A DNA stretch of 64,000 nt from JAJFFW01 sp965263375. Lineage in GTDB: Bacteria > Pseudomonadota > Alphaproteobacteria > Caulobacterales > Parvularculaceae. Position 1 is the first letter of the stretch, and each line of letters opens with the position of its first letter. The translations under genes and the position numbers were made by a program. The stretch covers positions 1,798,001 through 1,862,000 of the forward strand of contig OZ253669.1 of the NCBI GenBank assembly GCA_965263375.1. The letters run 5' to 3'. The notes below the pieces were generated by a model that saw only the letters and a program-made list of their open reading frames with translations, searched no databases and was not told where the DNA came from. Shown here piece after piece: positions 43,872-53,740 of the stretch.

Positions 43872-45850
43872 ATGCCTGCTCCCGCGGCGTTCGTCGCCAA
43901 TGCCTCTTCTCGCTTTTTAGCGGGAATTTTCCCGCGATCAGTCAACCCTAAAAACCCGCCTAAGACTGCGATCGCCGCGCCCCACCATAAACACCCAACC
44001 AGTGGGTTAAAATAGACCCGCACTGGCCAGCCCCGTCCATCTGCGTTCTCACCAAAGGTTATATAAACGTCGCCAAAGCGTTGCGCACGGATCGCCGCTT
44101 CAGTCGTCTGCATGCGGCGCACCGGATAAAATCGGCGCTCACCGGAAAGCGCGATTTCACGGCCATTTTTAATCGCGTTGAATTTAGCTTGCTCCGCCTC
44201 AAAATTAGCGCCGCGAATAATCTCCACTGAATTTAGAGAAATTTCATAGCCAGCAACGTCAACCTTCTGGCCGGGGTTCATTAAGAATATTTCTTCCGTT
44301 TTCCAAAGACTGACACCGGCAACGCCAAGGGCGAATAGCGCAAGCCCGCCATGGGCGAGCGATACTCCAATGGCGGAGCGTGGTAAGCCCCGTAAACGCT
44401 CAAAAGAGCGCGCAATAGGCATCCTGAAGAGCCCCGTACGGGAGGCAAGATCAACAAAAACACCGCCGATAAGCCATACGATCAGACCAATCAGTCCTGC
44501 GCCAATAAGGCGGTTGCGATCAACCGTCAACGCAACCACAAGGCCAGCGACCACAGCAGCGCCGCTGACAAAGCGCATACGCATCATAGTGGCGTTGAGA
44601 GGCGCTTTTTTCCAAGCCAGCAAAGCGCCCACGGCGGCAAAAAACATCATCGCGGCCGCCAATGGCGAGAATACGGCGTTAAAATATGGCGCGCCGACAG
44701 AAAGCTTTTCACCACTTAAAATATCAACAAATAATGGGTAGAACGTACCCACAAAAACAGTGGCGCAGGCGCTGGTCAACAACACATTGTTCAACACCAA
44801 CGCCCCTTCTCGGCTGACGGGGGTAAAGACGCCCGTGGGCGACAACATAGCGCCGCGGATAGCATAAAGGGTCAATGACCCCCCCACCACGATAAGAAGG
44901 ATCATCAAGATAAATACCCCGCGTGTCGGGTCCGTCGCAAAAGCGTGTACGGACGTCAAAACGCCAGAGCGTACCAAAAAGGTGCCCACCAGGCTTAATG
45001 AAAAGGTGGCGATCGCCAAAAGCACCGCCCACCCTTTTAGGGCGTCGCGGCGTTCAACCACGCGGATAGTATGGATCAACGCAACACCGGCCAGCCACGG
45101 CATAAAGGAAGCGTTTTCCACAGGGTCCCAGGCCCACCAGCCGCCCCAACCAAGCTCGTAATAGGCCCACCATGAGCCAAGTACGATGCCAATCGTTAAA
45201 AAGCACCAAGCCGCCAGCGCCCAGGGGCGAACCAGGCGCGCCCAAACGGTGTCTGCCTTACCGCGAATAAGGGCGGCCACAGCGAAGGAAAAAGGGATAG
45301 AAAATCCCACATAGCCCAAATATAAAAATGGGGGATGGATAGCCAGGCCAACATCTTGGAGCAGCGGGTTAAGCCCAATCCCATCCGCTGGCGTTGGCAA
45401 AAGCCGATTAAACGGATTGGATGTGAATAATATAAACGCCAAAAAAGCGGCGACGATCAACGCCTGAACCCCAAGGGTTAGGCCATGAAGGTCACGGGGC
45501 ACGGCTTTATAACGCAACGCCAATACGGCGCTAAAGAGCGTTAAAACCAACACCCAAAGCAACATGGACCCTTCGTGATTGCCCCACGTTCCAGTAAACT
45601 TAAACAGTAATGGTTTTGCGGTGTGGGAGTTTTCAAAAACATTTTCAACGGAAAAATCAGACGTCGCGAAAGACGTCATAAGCGTCCCGAAAGCGACCGC
45701 GACCAATATGAAAACCAACATACAAGCCCGCCGGCCGAAGGACGCCGTCGCTTCGTCATCAAGCCGTGCGCTATAGAGCAAGATCGGGCCGCTCGCCAAC
45801 GCCAAGCAAAACGACAAGATCAGACTAAAATGGCCAACTTCTGGTATCAT
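43868..45850 (-). CDS. ccmF: Heme lyase CcmF
   Basis: The 660-residue polytopic protein has the WWD heme-handling motif (GWGGWWAWDPVENASFMPW, about 235-255), the heme-ligand phrases GNHEGSMLLW and IHPPFLYLGYVG, and a large periplasmic loop near the C-terminus. It ligates heme to apocytochrome c with CcmH. It is the first gene of ccmF-G-H-I; ccmE, which usually precedes it in alphaproteobacteria, is not upstream within the window. Its proximity to the cytochrome cluster (which encodes about 25 hemes) suggests a shared purpose. Confidence 0.96.
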   Translation of the reverse strand: MIPEVGHFSLILSFCLALASGPILLYSARLDDEATASFGRRACMLVFILVAVAFGTLMTSFATSDFSVENVFENSHTAKPLLFKFTGTWGNHEGSMLLWVLVLTLFSAVLALRYKAVPRDLHGLTLGVQALIVAAFLAFILFTSNPFNRLLPTPADGIGLNPLLQDVGLAIHPPFLYLGYVGFSIPFSFAVAALIRGKADTVWARLVRPWALAAWCFLTIGIVLGSWWAYYELGWGGWWAWDPVENASFMPWLAGVALIHTIRVVERRDALKGWAVLLAIATFSLSLVGTFLVRSGVLTSVHAFATDPTRGVFILMILLIVVGGSLTLYAIRGAMLSPTGVFTPVSREGALVLNNVLLTSACATVFVGTFYPLFVDILSGEKLSVGAPYFNAVFSPLAAAMMFFAAVGALLAWKKAPLNATMMRMRFVSGAAVVAGLVVALTVDRNRLIGAGLIGLIVWLIGGVFVDLASRTGLFRMPIARSFERLRGLPRSAIGVSLAHGGLALFALGVAGVSLWKTEEIFLMNPGQKVDVAGYEISLNSVEIIRGANFEAEQAKFNAIKNGREIALSGERRFYPVRRMQTTEAAIRAQRFGDVYITFGENADGRGWPVRVYFNPLVGCLWWGAAIAVLGGFLGLTDRGKIPAKKREEALATNAAGAGI

Positions 45851-46245
45851 AAAACACTGCTTTTATACGTTTTCTTACACCAGGTTGATCATATTTCGCG
45901 GCAAGACGCCATGGGTAAGATCGCCCGATATAGGAAAGCCAATTGCGCTCTTTTCGGCGTGTAATTTAGCCATGCAAATATCCGGCGCAACGACTTGAAA
46001 TCGCCTTCCCCCAGGCTCTGTTTTTCATAACGATGCATGTGAATAGTTCTATCTTTAAACCCTTCGGAAGACTGTTCCCAAAAGCCTCAAAATGAGCACA
46101 GCTCAAGTCAGTCCGTTTCTCGTCGCCCACCCTATCACGTTTATTTCATGCGCCTTTTGTGATTATCGTTTTAGGGTGCGAAAATCACTTGTGAGAATCA
46201 TAACCATCACCCATATTACGGCATAACGCGGTATATGGGGGATGC
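45851..46245. other. 395-bp divergent promoter region
   Basis: Between ccmF (left) and an unknown membrane-protein gene (right). No coding gene, RNA gene or clear operator was recognised. Confidence 0.5.
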
Positions 46246-47340
46246 ATGACCGAGGAATTAGAAAAAGATCTTTATGACGATTATATCGACACCTTAAAGA
46301 TCGAAGACTATGATCCCAAAATATGGTTCGAAAAACTCCAAAAAGATCTGGATAAAACCCGGTCAAAAAACCGTGAAATTAATCGCAATTTGCCGAATAA
46401 AGAAAAAAGGGGACAGTTAGACAGGATTCTTTTGGATTTTCGTGTTTACTTGATATATTATCCTATATTTTTCTTCTTTACTTCTATTTTATTCTATTTT
46501 ATTTTGTTTGGATATATATCCAAGCAATTTGGCTCATTTGCGTGGCTAATGACCGCCATATTTGCTGGATGCTTTACAGCGCTTTTAGGCATGGCAGTTA
46601 GCACCATTAATTGGCGCAGCGCTCATTTTGAAAAAAATAAAGCACGCCGTCGTTTTGCCGAGATGCGAGAGCGACTTTGGCGCTCTCTGTCACACCGCCT
46701 AAAGACGAAGCAAATTATCTATAAAACAGCCTCTGTAAATGAGGACCCCCAAGTCGGCCCACAAGGTCTTATGGGCGCAAGATTGTTAAGCCGCCATGCG
46801 TGGGAATGGTGGTATTTAATGAGGCTTGATTATATTTTATTCCGTATAGAAGTTAAAGAGGAACTGATTGAGAAAACTCAATTCAGAATTGCCTATGTCT
46901 GTTTAGGGCTAGTTGGTCTGGCGCTTGGTCCAGTGGTTTTTTTAGCAATGCAAGGCCAAAACATTGCGGATTTATTCTCTGCAACACCCTACTACACCAC
47001 TGTTATTGGCCCTATTTTGGCGGCGATCATAACATTCCATATTATCTTTGGGCACTGGCGGCGAGAAATTCTAAAACTCAACGAGTTGATCGGCGACCTT
47101 TTCAACAGCAAGCTGTCCGAACGAGCTGCAAAATTTATTGGCCTTAAAGAAGAAAAAGAACGTTATGATTGGCCAGAACGTTATGAATTTGATGATTTGG
47201 AGGAGTATCTGGCCTGGCTAAAAAGTCAGTTTGAAATACTTAAACGCCTTCGGGATGAAAAATACCCATACGCAACGCCTCCTAGTGACACCGCCCAAGA
47301 TACTTCTCAAGGTTCTGCTCAAGCATATATTGAGAGTTAA
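46246..47340 (+). CDS. Uncharacterised four-helix membrane protein
   Basis: A 364-residue protein with an acidic, helical N-terminus (about 1-65), two hydrophobic helices (about 70-90 and 95-120), a polar middle (about 125-210), a second helix pair (about 218-240 and 255-275) and a charged C-terminal coil (about 285-345) ending in a Ser/Thr/Gln-rich tail. I recognise no family. The codon use and base composition look more A/T-rich than in the neighbours by eye. It converges with the next gene with 4 bp between stops. Confidence 0.65.
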   Translation: MTEELEKDLYDDYIDTLKIEDYDPKIWFEKLQKDLDKTRSKNREINRNLPNKEKRGQLDRILLDFRVYLIYYPIFFFFTSILFYFILFGYISKQFGSFAWLMTAIFAGCFTALLGMAVSTINWRSAHFEKNKARRRFAEMRERLWRSLSHRLKTKQIIYKTASVNEDPQVGPQGLMGARLLSRHAWEWWYLMRLDYILFRIEVKEELIEKTQFRIAYVCLGLVGLALGPVVFLAMQGQNIADLFSATPYYTTVIGPILAAIITFHIIFGHWRREILKLNELIGDLFNSKLSERAAKFIGLKEEKERYDWPERYEFDDLEEYLAWLKSQFEILKRLRDEKYPYATPPSDTAQDTSQGSAQAYIES

Positions 47341-47344
47341 AACC

Positions 47345-48343
47345 TCAACGGTTATCTCGATTTTTGACTTGCATGCTAAAGGCGTCAGACATGCGGCGGA
47401 ATGCTTCGATCTGTTTTCCAAGCGGCAAGGTCAGAACCGGCATGCATGTTTTATTGACGTCCACGATATAAATACGCCCATCATCACGGTCACGCATGAT
47501 GTCAACGGCCCCAAAATCAAGGCCAATTTTTTCGCAATACGTACAGATAAGAGATACTTCTTGCTGGCTAAAAACATCGCGGGCTTCTTTGAGCGAAACG
47601 CTTAAATAGTCCGTTCCAAACCTTTTTTCCATAGTTTTATATTTATGGAACACCACAGGTATTTCGCCCATAACATAAACAATTCTTAGATCCTGGGCCT
47701 TTTCACCGTCGTCAGAATTATTAACAAGCTTTTGATAGACATATCCTGGCAATACTTCGTTGCTATCTATAGGACACTGAATAACAACGCCATCATGGAC
47801 GCCATTGTGCTGGGACTTGCGCATTGCAATGCCTTGATGCGTTATCGGATCAATTTTTAGATTATAGCCAAAAACCTCCTCAAAAAGGTCAGCTACATAT
47901 TGCTTGGCGATGTTTGTGCATCGCGCATTGATATAATCTGTTCCGCCATCAACTACCTTTGAAGCCGCATTGGAATATGTGCTGTCTTCGAAAATAAAAA
48001 CGATATCGGCCTGTTCAGGATCATCGATTATTTTATAACCGGCAATCTGAATTACTGACCATATATTGTACCATGGCGCGGCCTGTTGAGGGAAAAAGCT
48101 TATCGTTTTTGCTGGCCGTTCAAAGCGGGCAAGCCGCAAAAGCCGCAAACCGACCAGGTATGAGTAAATCTCCAACACTGACAATGAGCTTCGAAAGAAC
48201 GACCCATCAAGTTTAACTTCAGCGCCTGTACGACGGATATGCAGGCCGCCCTTCACAAGACGCACATCCCGCAAATAGTCAAAAGATCTTACCACATCAG
48301 CAAACGCTGACTTAAACGTCATGCCGGCGGTTTTGTTTGACAT
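47345..48343 (-). CDS. ATP-grasp-like protein of unknown function
   Basis: The ATG at 48343 is chosen because it has GGAG 10 bp upstream; a GTG 21 bases further up is possible. The C-terminal third has the ATP-grasp-type ending: IGLDFGAVDIMRDRDDGRIYIVDVNKT (quoted in part: the LDFGAVD and VDVNKT acidic/Asn metal-binding residues). The N-terminal part is an alpha/beta domain (IIDDPEQADIVFIFED). Such proteins ligate a carboxylate to an amine or thiol. The substrate is unknown. No partner gene is obvious; the upstream neighbour is an aldo/keto reductase 150 bp away. Confidence 0.6.
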   Translation of the reverse strand: MSNKTAGMTFKSAFADVVRSFDYLRDVRLVKGGLHIRRTGAEVKLDGSFFRSSLSVLEIYSYLVGLRLLRLARFERPAKTISFFPQQAAPWYNIWSVIQIAGYKIIDDPEQADIVFIFEDSTYSNAASKVVDGGTDYINARCTNIAKQYVADLFEEVFGYNLKIDPITHQGIAMRKSQHNGVHDGVVIQCPIDSNEVLPGYVYQKLVNNSDDGEKAQDLRIVYVMGEIPVVFHKYKTMEKRFGTDYLSVSLKEARDVFSQQEVSLICTYCEKIGLDFGAVDIMRDRDDGRIYIVDVNKTCMPVLTLPLGKQIEAFRRMSDAFSMQVKNRDNR

Positions 48344-48493
48344 CGCGCGTCTCCGTTCCCTCACCTTTGTGGAATTTCCACACCTATATTCTAGGGTTTG
48401 GACGCTTAAGAGGCTAGGGTTTGTGAGTTCAAATCATTCTCACCGATGCGTGAAAAGCCCTACCCCTCATTAAATTCCTAGGCCAAGGCCCGA

Positions 48494-49453
48494 TTAGACC
48501 AGCCCCGCCACACCCCTTAGTTCATTGAGATACCCTCGCTGTGCATCTGACAATGGGCTTTTGGCGGCTTTCAAAAGGCTTACTAAATGAGCCTGATTGC
48601 TGGTCGTCATACATGCTATATCCGTAAAGGGCGTTGCCAAAACATAGGCCAAGGCGCTTTGCAGCAGTGAGCGATCTTCTAGTATCGTTGGAGGCTCTTG
48701 CTTTAGATGATGTCGAATACGCCTAGAGGCGGCAAAATAGGTGCGGTTTTTTAATAGCGCTCGCGCTATCCGCCACAAATCGGCAAGCCCCTTTATCCTC
48801 CAAAAGTCGCCCACGTACAGGGCCTGCGCCAAGGGAGCAATTGCTGTTATATGAACGCCGCTTTCATGCGCCTGAGTAAATAAATCATGGTGAATATGCG
48901 TCAAAAAGTTGAACCGGGCCATAAGAGCCTCAGCCCCAGCTTCAATTGCATCATCCAACAAAGCGCCCTCGCCGCAAACGCCAATCCGTCGACACAACCC
49001 TTCCGACTTAAGGTCTCTTAAATGACCCAGCCCTTCGATCGTATTCGCACGATCAGGTCCGTGCAGATAAATGATATCAACACACGACAGATTTAATCGT
49101 TCAAGACTGGTCTCTACATCAGCGCGAATAGCAGCTTTTGAAAAATCCTTAACCGCCTTCCCATTTGACAGGTATCGGGTGCCAGTTTTCGTACTTATGG
49201 CGAATGTTTCATTACAGTAATCAGCCAATGCCGAGCCTAACCGCTTTTCGCCCAACCCGTCGCCATAAAAAGATGCGGTGTCAAAATGGCGAACGCCGCC
49301 GTTTATCGCCATGTCTAACAGGTGGCGAACCGCATCGTCAGAAAACCAAGGAGCAGCCAATGGACCGGAGACACCAAAACCGAGCTTTGATAAGCGTTCG
49401 CCATTTACTGTTTCGGTCGGCGTGTCTTTTGCATAGGTGTTAATGTGCGTCAT
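48494..49453 (-). CDS. Aldo/keto reductase
   Basis: A TIM-barrel oxidoreductase of about 319 residues. The catalytic tetrad is visible: Asp in GVRHFDTASFYG, Tyr in the same motif, Lys in ISTKTG and His in IIYLHGPD. The start could be the ATG at 49453 or a TTG at 49468; neither has a strong ribosome site. The family reduces sugar or aldehyde carbonyls with NAD(P)H; the nearest group by motif is the D-threo-aldose/L-fucose dehydrogenase type, not certain. It is divergent from the UDP-glucuronate epimerase gene, with a poly-G tract between them. Confidence 0.85.
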   Translation of the reverse strand: MTHINTYAKDTPTETVNGERLSKLGFGVSGPLAAPWFSDDAVRHLLDMAINGGVRHFDTASFYGDGLGEKRLGSALADYCNETFAISTKTGTRYLSNGKAVKDFSKAAIRADVETSLERLNLSCVDIIYLHGPDRANTIEGLGHLRDLKSEGLCRRIGVCGEGALLDDAIEAGAEALMARFNFLTHIHHDLFTQAHESGVHITAIAPLAQALYVGDFWRIKGLADLWRIARALLKNRTYFAASRRIRHHLKQEPPTILEDRSLLQSALAYVLATPFTDIACMTTSNQAHLVSLLKAAKSPLSDAQRGYLNELRGVAGLV

Positions 49454-49554
49454 CGCGATACTCGACAATGAAAGGCTCGTGCTGATATACGCGTGATATA
49501 AAGAATAACAAAGGTTTTTAAGGTCGACTGCTAACTGGTGGACAGGTCATTTAA

Positions 49555-49565
49555 GGGGGGGGGGG
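49555..49565. repeat. Poly-G tract of 11 in a divergent promoter region
   Basis: Eleven consecutive G residues lie about 90 bp upstream of the epimerase start and about 100 bp upstream of the aldo/keto reductase start. An eight-T run follows at 49618-49625. Long G tracts in promoter regions are prone to slipped-strand length change and can alter spacing of promoter elements. Confidence 0.9.
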
Positions 49566-49655
49566 TTGGTTAACGTTTGGCCAAACTCAAACTGTTAAAA
49601 GCTAATATCGTTTGACGTTTTTTTTAAGATTGTATCGCTTCTAAGCAGCGTAAAA

Positions 49656-50663
49656 TTGGACGAGGGTCCGTTGTCTTCTAATTCATCTCCAACCATTTTG
49701 GTGACTGGCGCCGCTGGCTTTATTGGGTTCTACACCATTAAGTCATTGCTCGCGAAAGATGCGATTGTCATCGGAATCGACAACATTAACGACTACTATC
49801 CTGTTACGTTAAAGCACGACAGACTGAAGCAATTACAGCCCGAGCCCGATTTCACCTTTCACCAAATCGATATCGCAGATAACGAGGCTTTAAATCGATT
49901 ACCCGAGCTCGACGAGGTTGATTGCATTATTCACCTCGCCGCCCAGGCGGGGGTTCGTTATTCAATCGATAATCCGTTTGCTTACGCTTCCTCTAACCTC
50001 AATGGGCATTTGTCGATTTTAGAGCTGGCACGCCATGCGAAAAAGAGCCCAAAACTTGTCTACGCCTCATCGAGCTCTGTTTACGGTGCCAATACGAAAG
50101 TCCCGTTCAGCGAAGATGATCCTGTCACCCAGCCCGTCTCGCTCTATGCGGCGACCAAGCGGTCAGACGAGCTCTTAAGTGAATGCTACGCGCGCCTATA
50201 TGGTATTGAGCAAATCGGCCTTAGATTTTTCACTGTTTATGGCCCTTGGGGGCGGCCTGACATGGCCTATTGGACGTTCACCCAAAAAATCGCAGATGGC
50301 GTTCCTATCCCGGTTTTCAATAATGGGGATATGGAGCGAGACTTTACCTTTATCGATGATATTGTGGCGGGCGTTGTGTCAACCGCGCTTGAGCCAATGG
50401 TCACCAAAGGCCCCGTCTCTCACCGTCTTTACAATATTGGCAATAATAGCCCTGTACGCCTGATGCGCTTTATTGAAATTATTGAAGAAGCTGTCGGTAA
50501 AAAAGCAGAAATAGACTTTAAACCGATGCAGCCGGGCGACGTGCAGGCGACTTACGCTAATATAGATGCAATCTCAAATGATTACGGGTTCTCCCCATCG
50601 ACGCCGCTCGAAAAAGGGATTCCACAATTCGTCGATTGGTACCTAAATTATCACAAGAAATAA
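49656..50663 (+). CDS. UDP-glucuronate 4-epimerase-type SDR
   Basis: A 335-residue extended SDR. The nucleotide motif is VTGAAGFIGFY (about 15-25), the IDNINDYYPVTLKHDRL stretch and the Y-x-x-x-K pair (LYAATKRSDELL) follow, and QAGVRYSIDNPFAY plus FFTVYGPWGRPDMA (quoted in parts) are typical of UDP-glucuronate 4-epimerases such as LspL. It converts UDP-glucuronate to UDP-galacturonate for surface polysaccharides. The frame starts at TTG 49656; the TTG at 49671 (with GAGGG before it) is an alternative. It is 45 kb from the exopolysaccharide genes at the left edge. Confidence 0.9.
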   Translation: MDEGPLSSNSSPTILVTGAAGFIGFYTIKSLLAKDAIVIGIDNINDYYPVTLKHDRLKQLQPEPDFTFHQIDIADNEALNRLPELDEVDCIIHLAAQAGVRYSIDNPFAYASSNLNGHLSILELARHAKKSPKLVYASSSSVYGANTKVPFSEDDPVTQPVSLYAATKRSDELLSECYARLYGIEQIGLRFFTVYGPWGRPDMAYWTFTQKIADGVPIPVFNNGDMERDFTFIDDIVAGVVSTALEPMVTKGPVSHRLYNIGNNSPVRLMRFIEIIEEAVGKKAEIDFKPMQPGDVQATYANIDAISNDYGFSPSTPLEKGIPQFVDWYLNYHKK

Positions 50664-50674
50664 TGCCGCAAAGC

Positions 50675-51988
50675 TTACAGCAGCATTGATGCTGGCTCTT
50701 CAATAAAGCCTTTAAACGCCGCCAGGAACTGTGCGCCAACCGCGCCATCTACAACCCGGTGGTCACAGGTTAGCGTTACCGTCATCATAGTCGCAATCTC
50801 GATTTTTCCGTCGCGCACCACAGGACGCTGCTCTCCAGCGCCGACGGACATAATTGCACCCTGAGGCTGATTGATAATCGAGGCAAATGAAGTGATGCCA
50901 AACATGCCAAGGTTAGAGACAGAGAAAGTCCCGCCCTGGTATTCTTCCGGCTTCAGCTTACGGTCACGAGCACGCGCAGCCATATCTTTTATTTCAGCTG
51001 AAATTTGCTTAAGGCCTTTTTCCTCTGCCTTCCATACGATTGGCGTGATCAGCCCGCCATCAATTGCGACGGCCACGCCTATGTCAGCATGTTTATGCAA
51101 GAGGATAGCTTCATCTGTATAGCTTGCATTCGCTTCCGGAACAGTCTTAAGAGCCATTGCGTTCGCTTTGATGATAAAATCATTCACGGACAGTTTATAC
51201 GCCCCGTCACCTTCCGGCGACAGAGCATTAATCCGCTTACGTGCGTTTAATAACGGATCAAGCGCAATATCAACATTCAATGGGAAATGAGGAACTTCGC
51301 CATTAAAACTCTGCGAAAGACGTTGAGCGATAACCTTACGCATAGCCGTAAGTTTTACAGCTTCATAGCTTTCCGGCGGATAGAGTAATGGATCAACGGA
51401 CGCTGGCGACGGCTTAAAGGCCGCAACAGGCGCCCCAGCTTTACCAGCACCTTCCTTCAGCGCCTTTTCAATATCGCGCTTAACGACGCGCCCATGGGGG
51501 CCTGTGCCTTTTATTGCAGCAAGGTCAAGACCATCTTGTTTTGCAAGTCTTTTAGCCAAGGGCGAAGCCGCTATGCGCCCCGCACTGGATATTGCGGAAG
51601 TAGTTGGCGCTTGCGCTGGCGCAACCGCCACAGCCGGAGCTGAAGACGGCGAAGCAGCGCCATTGGTTTTTGGCGCTTCTGGCTCAGATGCAGCCGACGG
51701 CGTTCCTGCGCTCAAAGTCGACAAGTCAATATCCCCAGCGTTTTCACCATCCTCTAGCAATACAGCGATGGGAGCATTGACTTTGACGTTCTCCGTGCCT
51801 TCCTCAACCAATATCTTGCCAATCACACCCTCATCAACCGCCTCAACTTCCATTGTGGCTTTATCGGTTTCAATCTCAGCAATGACGTCGCCGCTAGAAA
51901 CAGTGTCGCCTTCCTTGACTGTCCACTTAGCTAGGGAACCTTCTTCCATAGTGGGCGAAAGGGCGGGCATTAAAATCGGTGTAGGCAT
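50675..51988 (-). CDS. pdhC: Pyruvate dehydrogenase E2 (dihydrolipoamide acetyltransferase)
   Basis: A 437-residue protein with an N-terminal lipoyl domain (Lys in DKATMEVEA, about residue 43), an Ala/Pro linker, a peripheral-subunit-binding domain (SPLAKRLAKQDGLDLAAIKG, about 142-160) and a C-terminal acyltransferase domain ending in the catalytic motif DHRVVDGAVGAQFL. It passes the acetyl group from lipoate to CoA. It follows pdhB with a 231-bp gap in which no gene is seen. Confidence 0.96.
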   Translation of the reverse strand: MPTPILMPALSPTMEEGSLAKWTVKEGDTVSSGDVIAEIETDKATMEVEAVDEGVIGKILVEEGTENVKVNAPIAVLLEDGENAGDIDLSTLSAGTPSAASEPEAPKTNGAASPSSAPAVAVAPAQAPTTSAISSAGRIAASPLAKRLAKQDGLDLAAIKGTGPHGRVVKRDIEKALKEGAGKAGAPVAAFKPSPASVDPLLYPPESYEAVKLTAMRKVIAQRLSQSFNGEVPHFPLNVDIALDPLLNARKRINALSPEGDGAYKLSVNDFIIKANAMALKTVPEANASYTDEAILLHKHADIGVAVAIDGGLITPIVWKAEEKGLKQISAEIKDMAARARDRKLKPEEYQGGTFSVSNLGMFGITSFASIINQPQGAIMSVGAGEQRPVVRDGKIEIATMMTVTLTCDHRVVDGAVGAQFLAAFKGFIEEPASMLL

Positions 51989-52219
51989 AAGTCTTTCTTC
52001 TTACTATTTTTCTAGCGGATCAGGACCATATTTATTTTCGCCGACAGTTCCCGGCAGTGCATAATTCACAACAACCCTAAAGACATTTCCAGAGCTGTCG
52101 TGGCGATGATCGCAGCGAGATACCCCGCCGTAAACAACTAAATCCCCTTACGCGAAACCCGGCCATGCGGGGTAAATAAAAATCGAAACATCAACTACCC
52201 CCCTCTTAATTTCTAAAAC

Positions 52220-53602
52220 CTACTCTTGATACAAAACTTTCTTCACCGCAGCGATAACTTTATCAGCATTCGGAAGGCTTAAAGCTTCAAGATTTGCCGC
52301 GTAAGGCAAAGGCGTGTCCTCTTGGGTCACGCGCGCTGGCGGCGCATCAAGATAATCGAAAGCGTGTTGCGTGACCTGCCAAGCGACCTCAGCGCCGACG
52401 CCGCAGGGGCCCCACCCTTCCTCAACCGTCACAAGGCGGTTCGTCTTTTGTACAGAAGCAACGACAGTCTCTACATCCATTGGGCGCAACGTCCGCAAGT
52501 CAACGACTTCTGCGTTAACGCCGTCAGCGGCCAATTGCTCAGCCGCTTCTAATGCGAACTTAACCCCGCGTGAATATGAAACGATGGTTACGTCAGAACC
52601 TTCACGGGCTATTTTCGCTTTACCGATCGGCAGAACCCAATCATCAACCGCCGGCACATCCATGATATCGCCATAGACAAGCTCATGCTCCAAAAAGACA
52701 ACAGGATTGGGATCGCGGATTGCCGCTTTTAACAATCCCTTCGCATCAGCCGCGGTGTAAGGCGCAATTACAATCAAGCCCGGAATATTCGCGTACCATG
52801 GGGCGTAATCTTGGCTATGCTGCGCCGCAACACGAGATGCGGCGGCGTTTGGCCCACGGAACACAATCGGGCTGCCCATTTGCCCGCCAGACATATAACG
52901 TGTTTTCGCCGCAGAGTTGATGATATGATCAATCGCCTGCATAGCGAAGTTCCATGTCATAAACTCAACAATTGGCTTTAAACCCGCAAAGGCGGCGCCA
53001 ACGCCAAGACCAGCAAACCCATATTCAGTAATCGGCGTATCAACAACACGCCGCTCGCCAAATTCCTGAAGCAAATCACGGCTGACTTTATAAGCACCCT
53101 GATACTCGGCGACTTCCTCGCCCATTAAGAAGACATCTTCATCACGCCGCATCTCTTCTGCGATCGCATCACGCAACGCATCACGAACGGCAGTTTGCAC
53201 CATTTCCGTTCCTGCTGGGACGTCAGGGTCACTTGCGGCGACAGCGATAGGCGTCGACACGGCTTCAGGCGTAGCAGCAGGCGGCGCTGAACTTTCCTCA
53301 CCCGCTTCGGCTGGCGGCGCACTCGCAAATGAAGCTTCATCGATATCGTTGGCGCTTTCGCCTTCGTTTAAAATAATCGCGATCGGAACGTTTACTTTAA
53401 CGTTTTCCGCCCCTTCCCCGACCAGGATCTTTCCGATAACGCCGTCATCGACGGCTTCAACTTCCATCGTCGCCTTGTCAGTTTCAATCTCGGCGATAAC
53501 GTCGCCGCTAGAGACCGTGTCTCCTTCTTTAACGATCCATTTCGCTAAAGAACCTTCCTCCATCGTGGGAGATAAAGCAGGCATTAAAATAGGGGTGGGC
53601 AT
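52220..53602 (-). CDS. pdhB: Pyruvate dehydrogenase E1 subunit beta with N-terminal lipoyl domain
   Basis: A 460-residue protein. The first 80 residues are a lipoyl domain nearly identical to that of the neighbouring E2 (DKATMEVEAVDDGVIGKILV), followed by a linker and the E1-beta transketolase-like domain (GEEVAEYQGAYKVSRDL, EYGFAGLGVGAAFAGLKPI, ITEYGF). A lipoyl domain on E1-beta is known from several alphaproteobacteria. The E1-alpha gene (pdhA), which normally lies directly upstream, is not present; the next gene upstream encodes an unknown secreted protein. Confidence 0.96.
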   Translation of the reverse strand: MPTPILMPALSPTMEEGSLAKWIVKEGDTVSSGDVIAEIETDKATMEVEAVDDGVIGKILVGEGAENVKVNVPIAIILNEGESANDIDEASFASAPPAEAGEESSAPPAATPEAVSTPIAVAASDPDVPAGTEMVQTAVRDALRDAIAEEMRRDEDVFLMGEEVAEYQGAYKVSRDLLQEFGERRVVDTPITEYGFAGLGVGAAFAGLKPIVEFMTWNFAMQAIDHIINSAAKTRYMSGGQMGSPIVFRGPNAAASRVAAQHSQDYAPWYANIPGLIVIAPYTAADAKGLLKAAIRDPNPVVFLEHELVYGDIMDVPAVDDWVLPIGKAKIAREGSDVTIVSYSRGVKFALEAAEQLAADGVNAEVVDLRTLRPMDVETVVASVQKTNRLVTVEEGWGPCGVGAEVAWQVTQHAFDYLDAPPARVTQEDTPLPYAANLEALSLPNADKVIAAVKKVLYQE

Positions 53603-53740
53603 GGGCGTTTTCCGTGAAGTGTGATGTACAACAAGGTTCTAGACACTTCTTAGCCCTAAGAACAGAAAAATTCCGGTTAAAATTGGCCGATAACGTTAAA
53701 TTTTATAGCGCGTTGGCATATTTTTTCCCGATAGAGCTGA

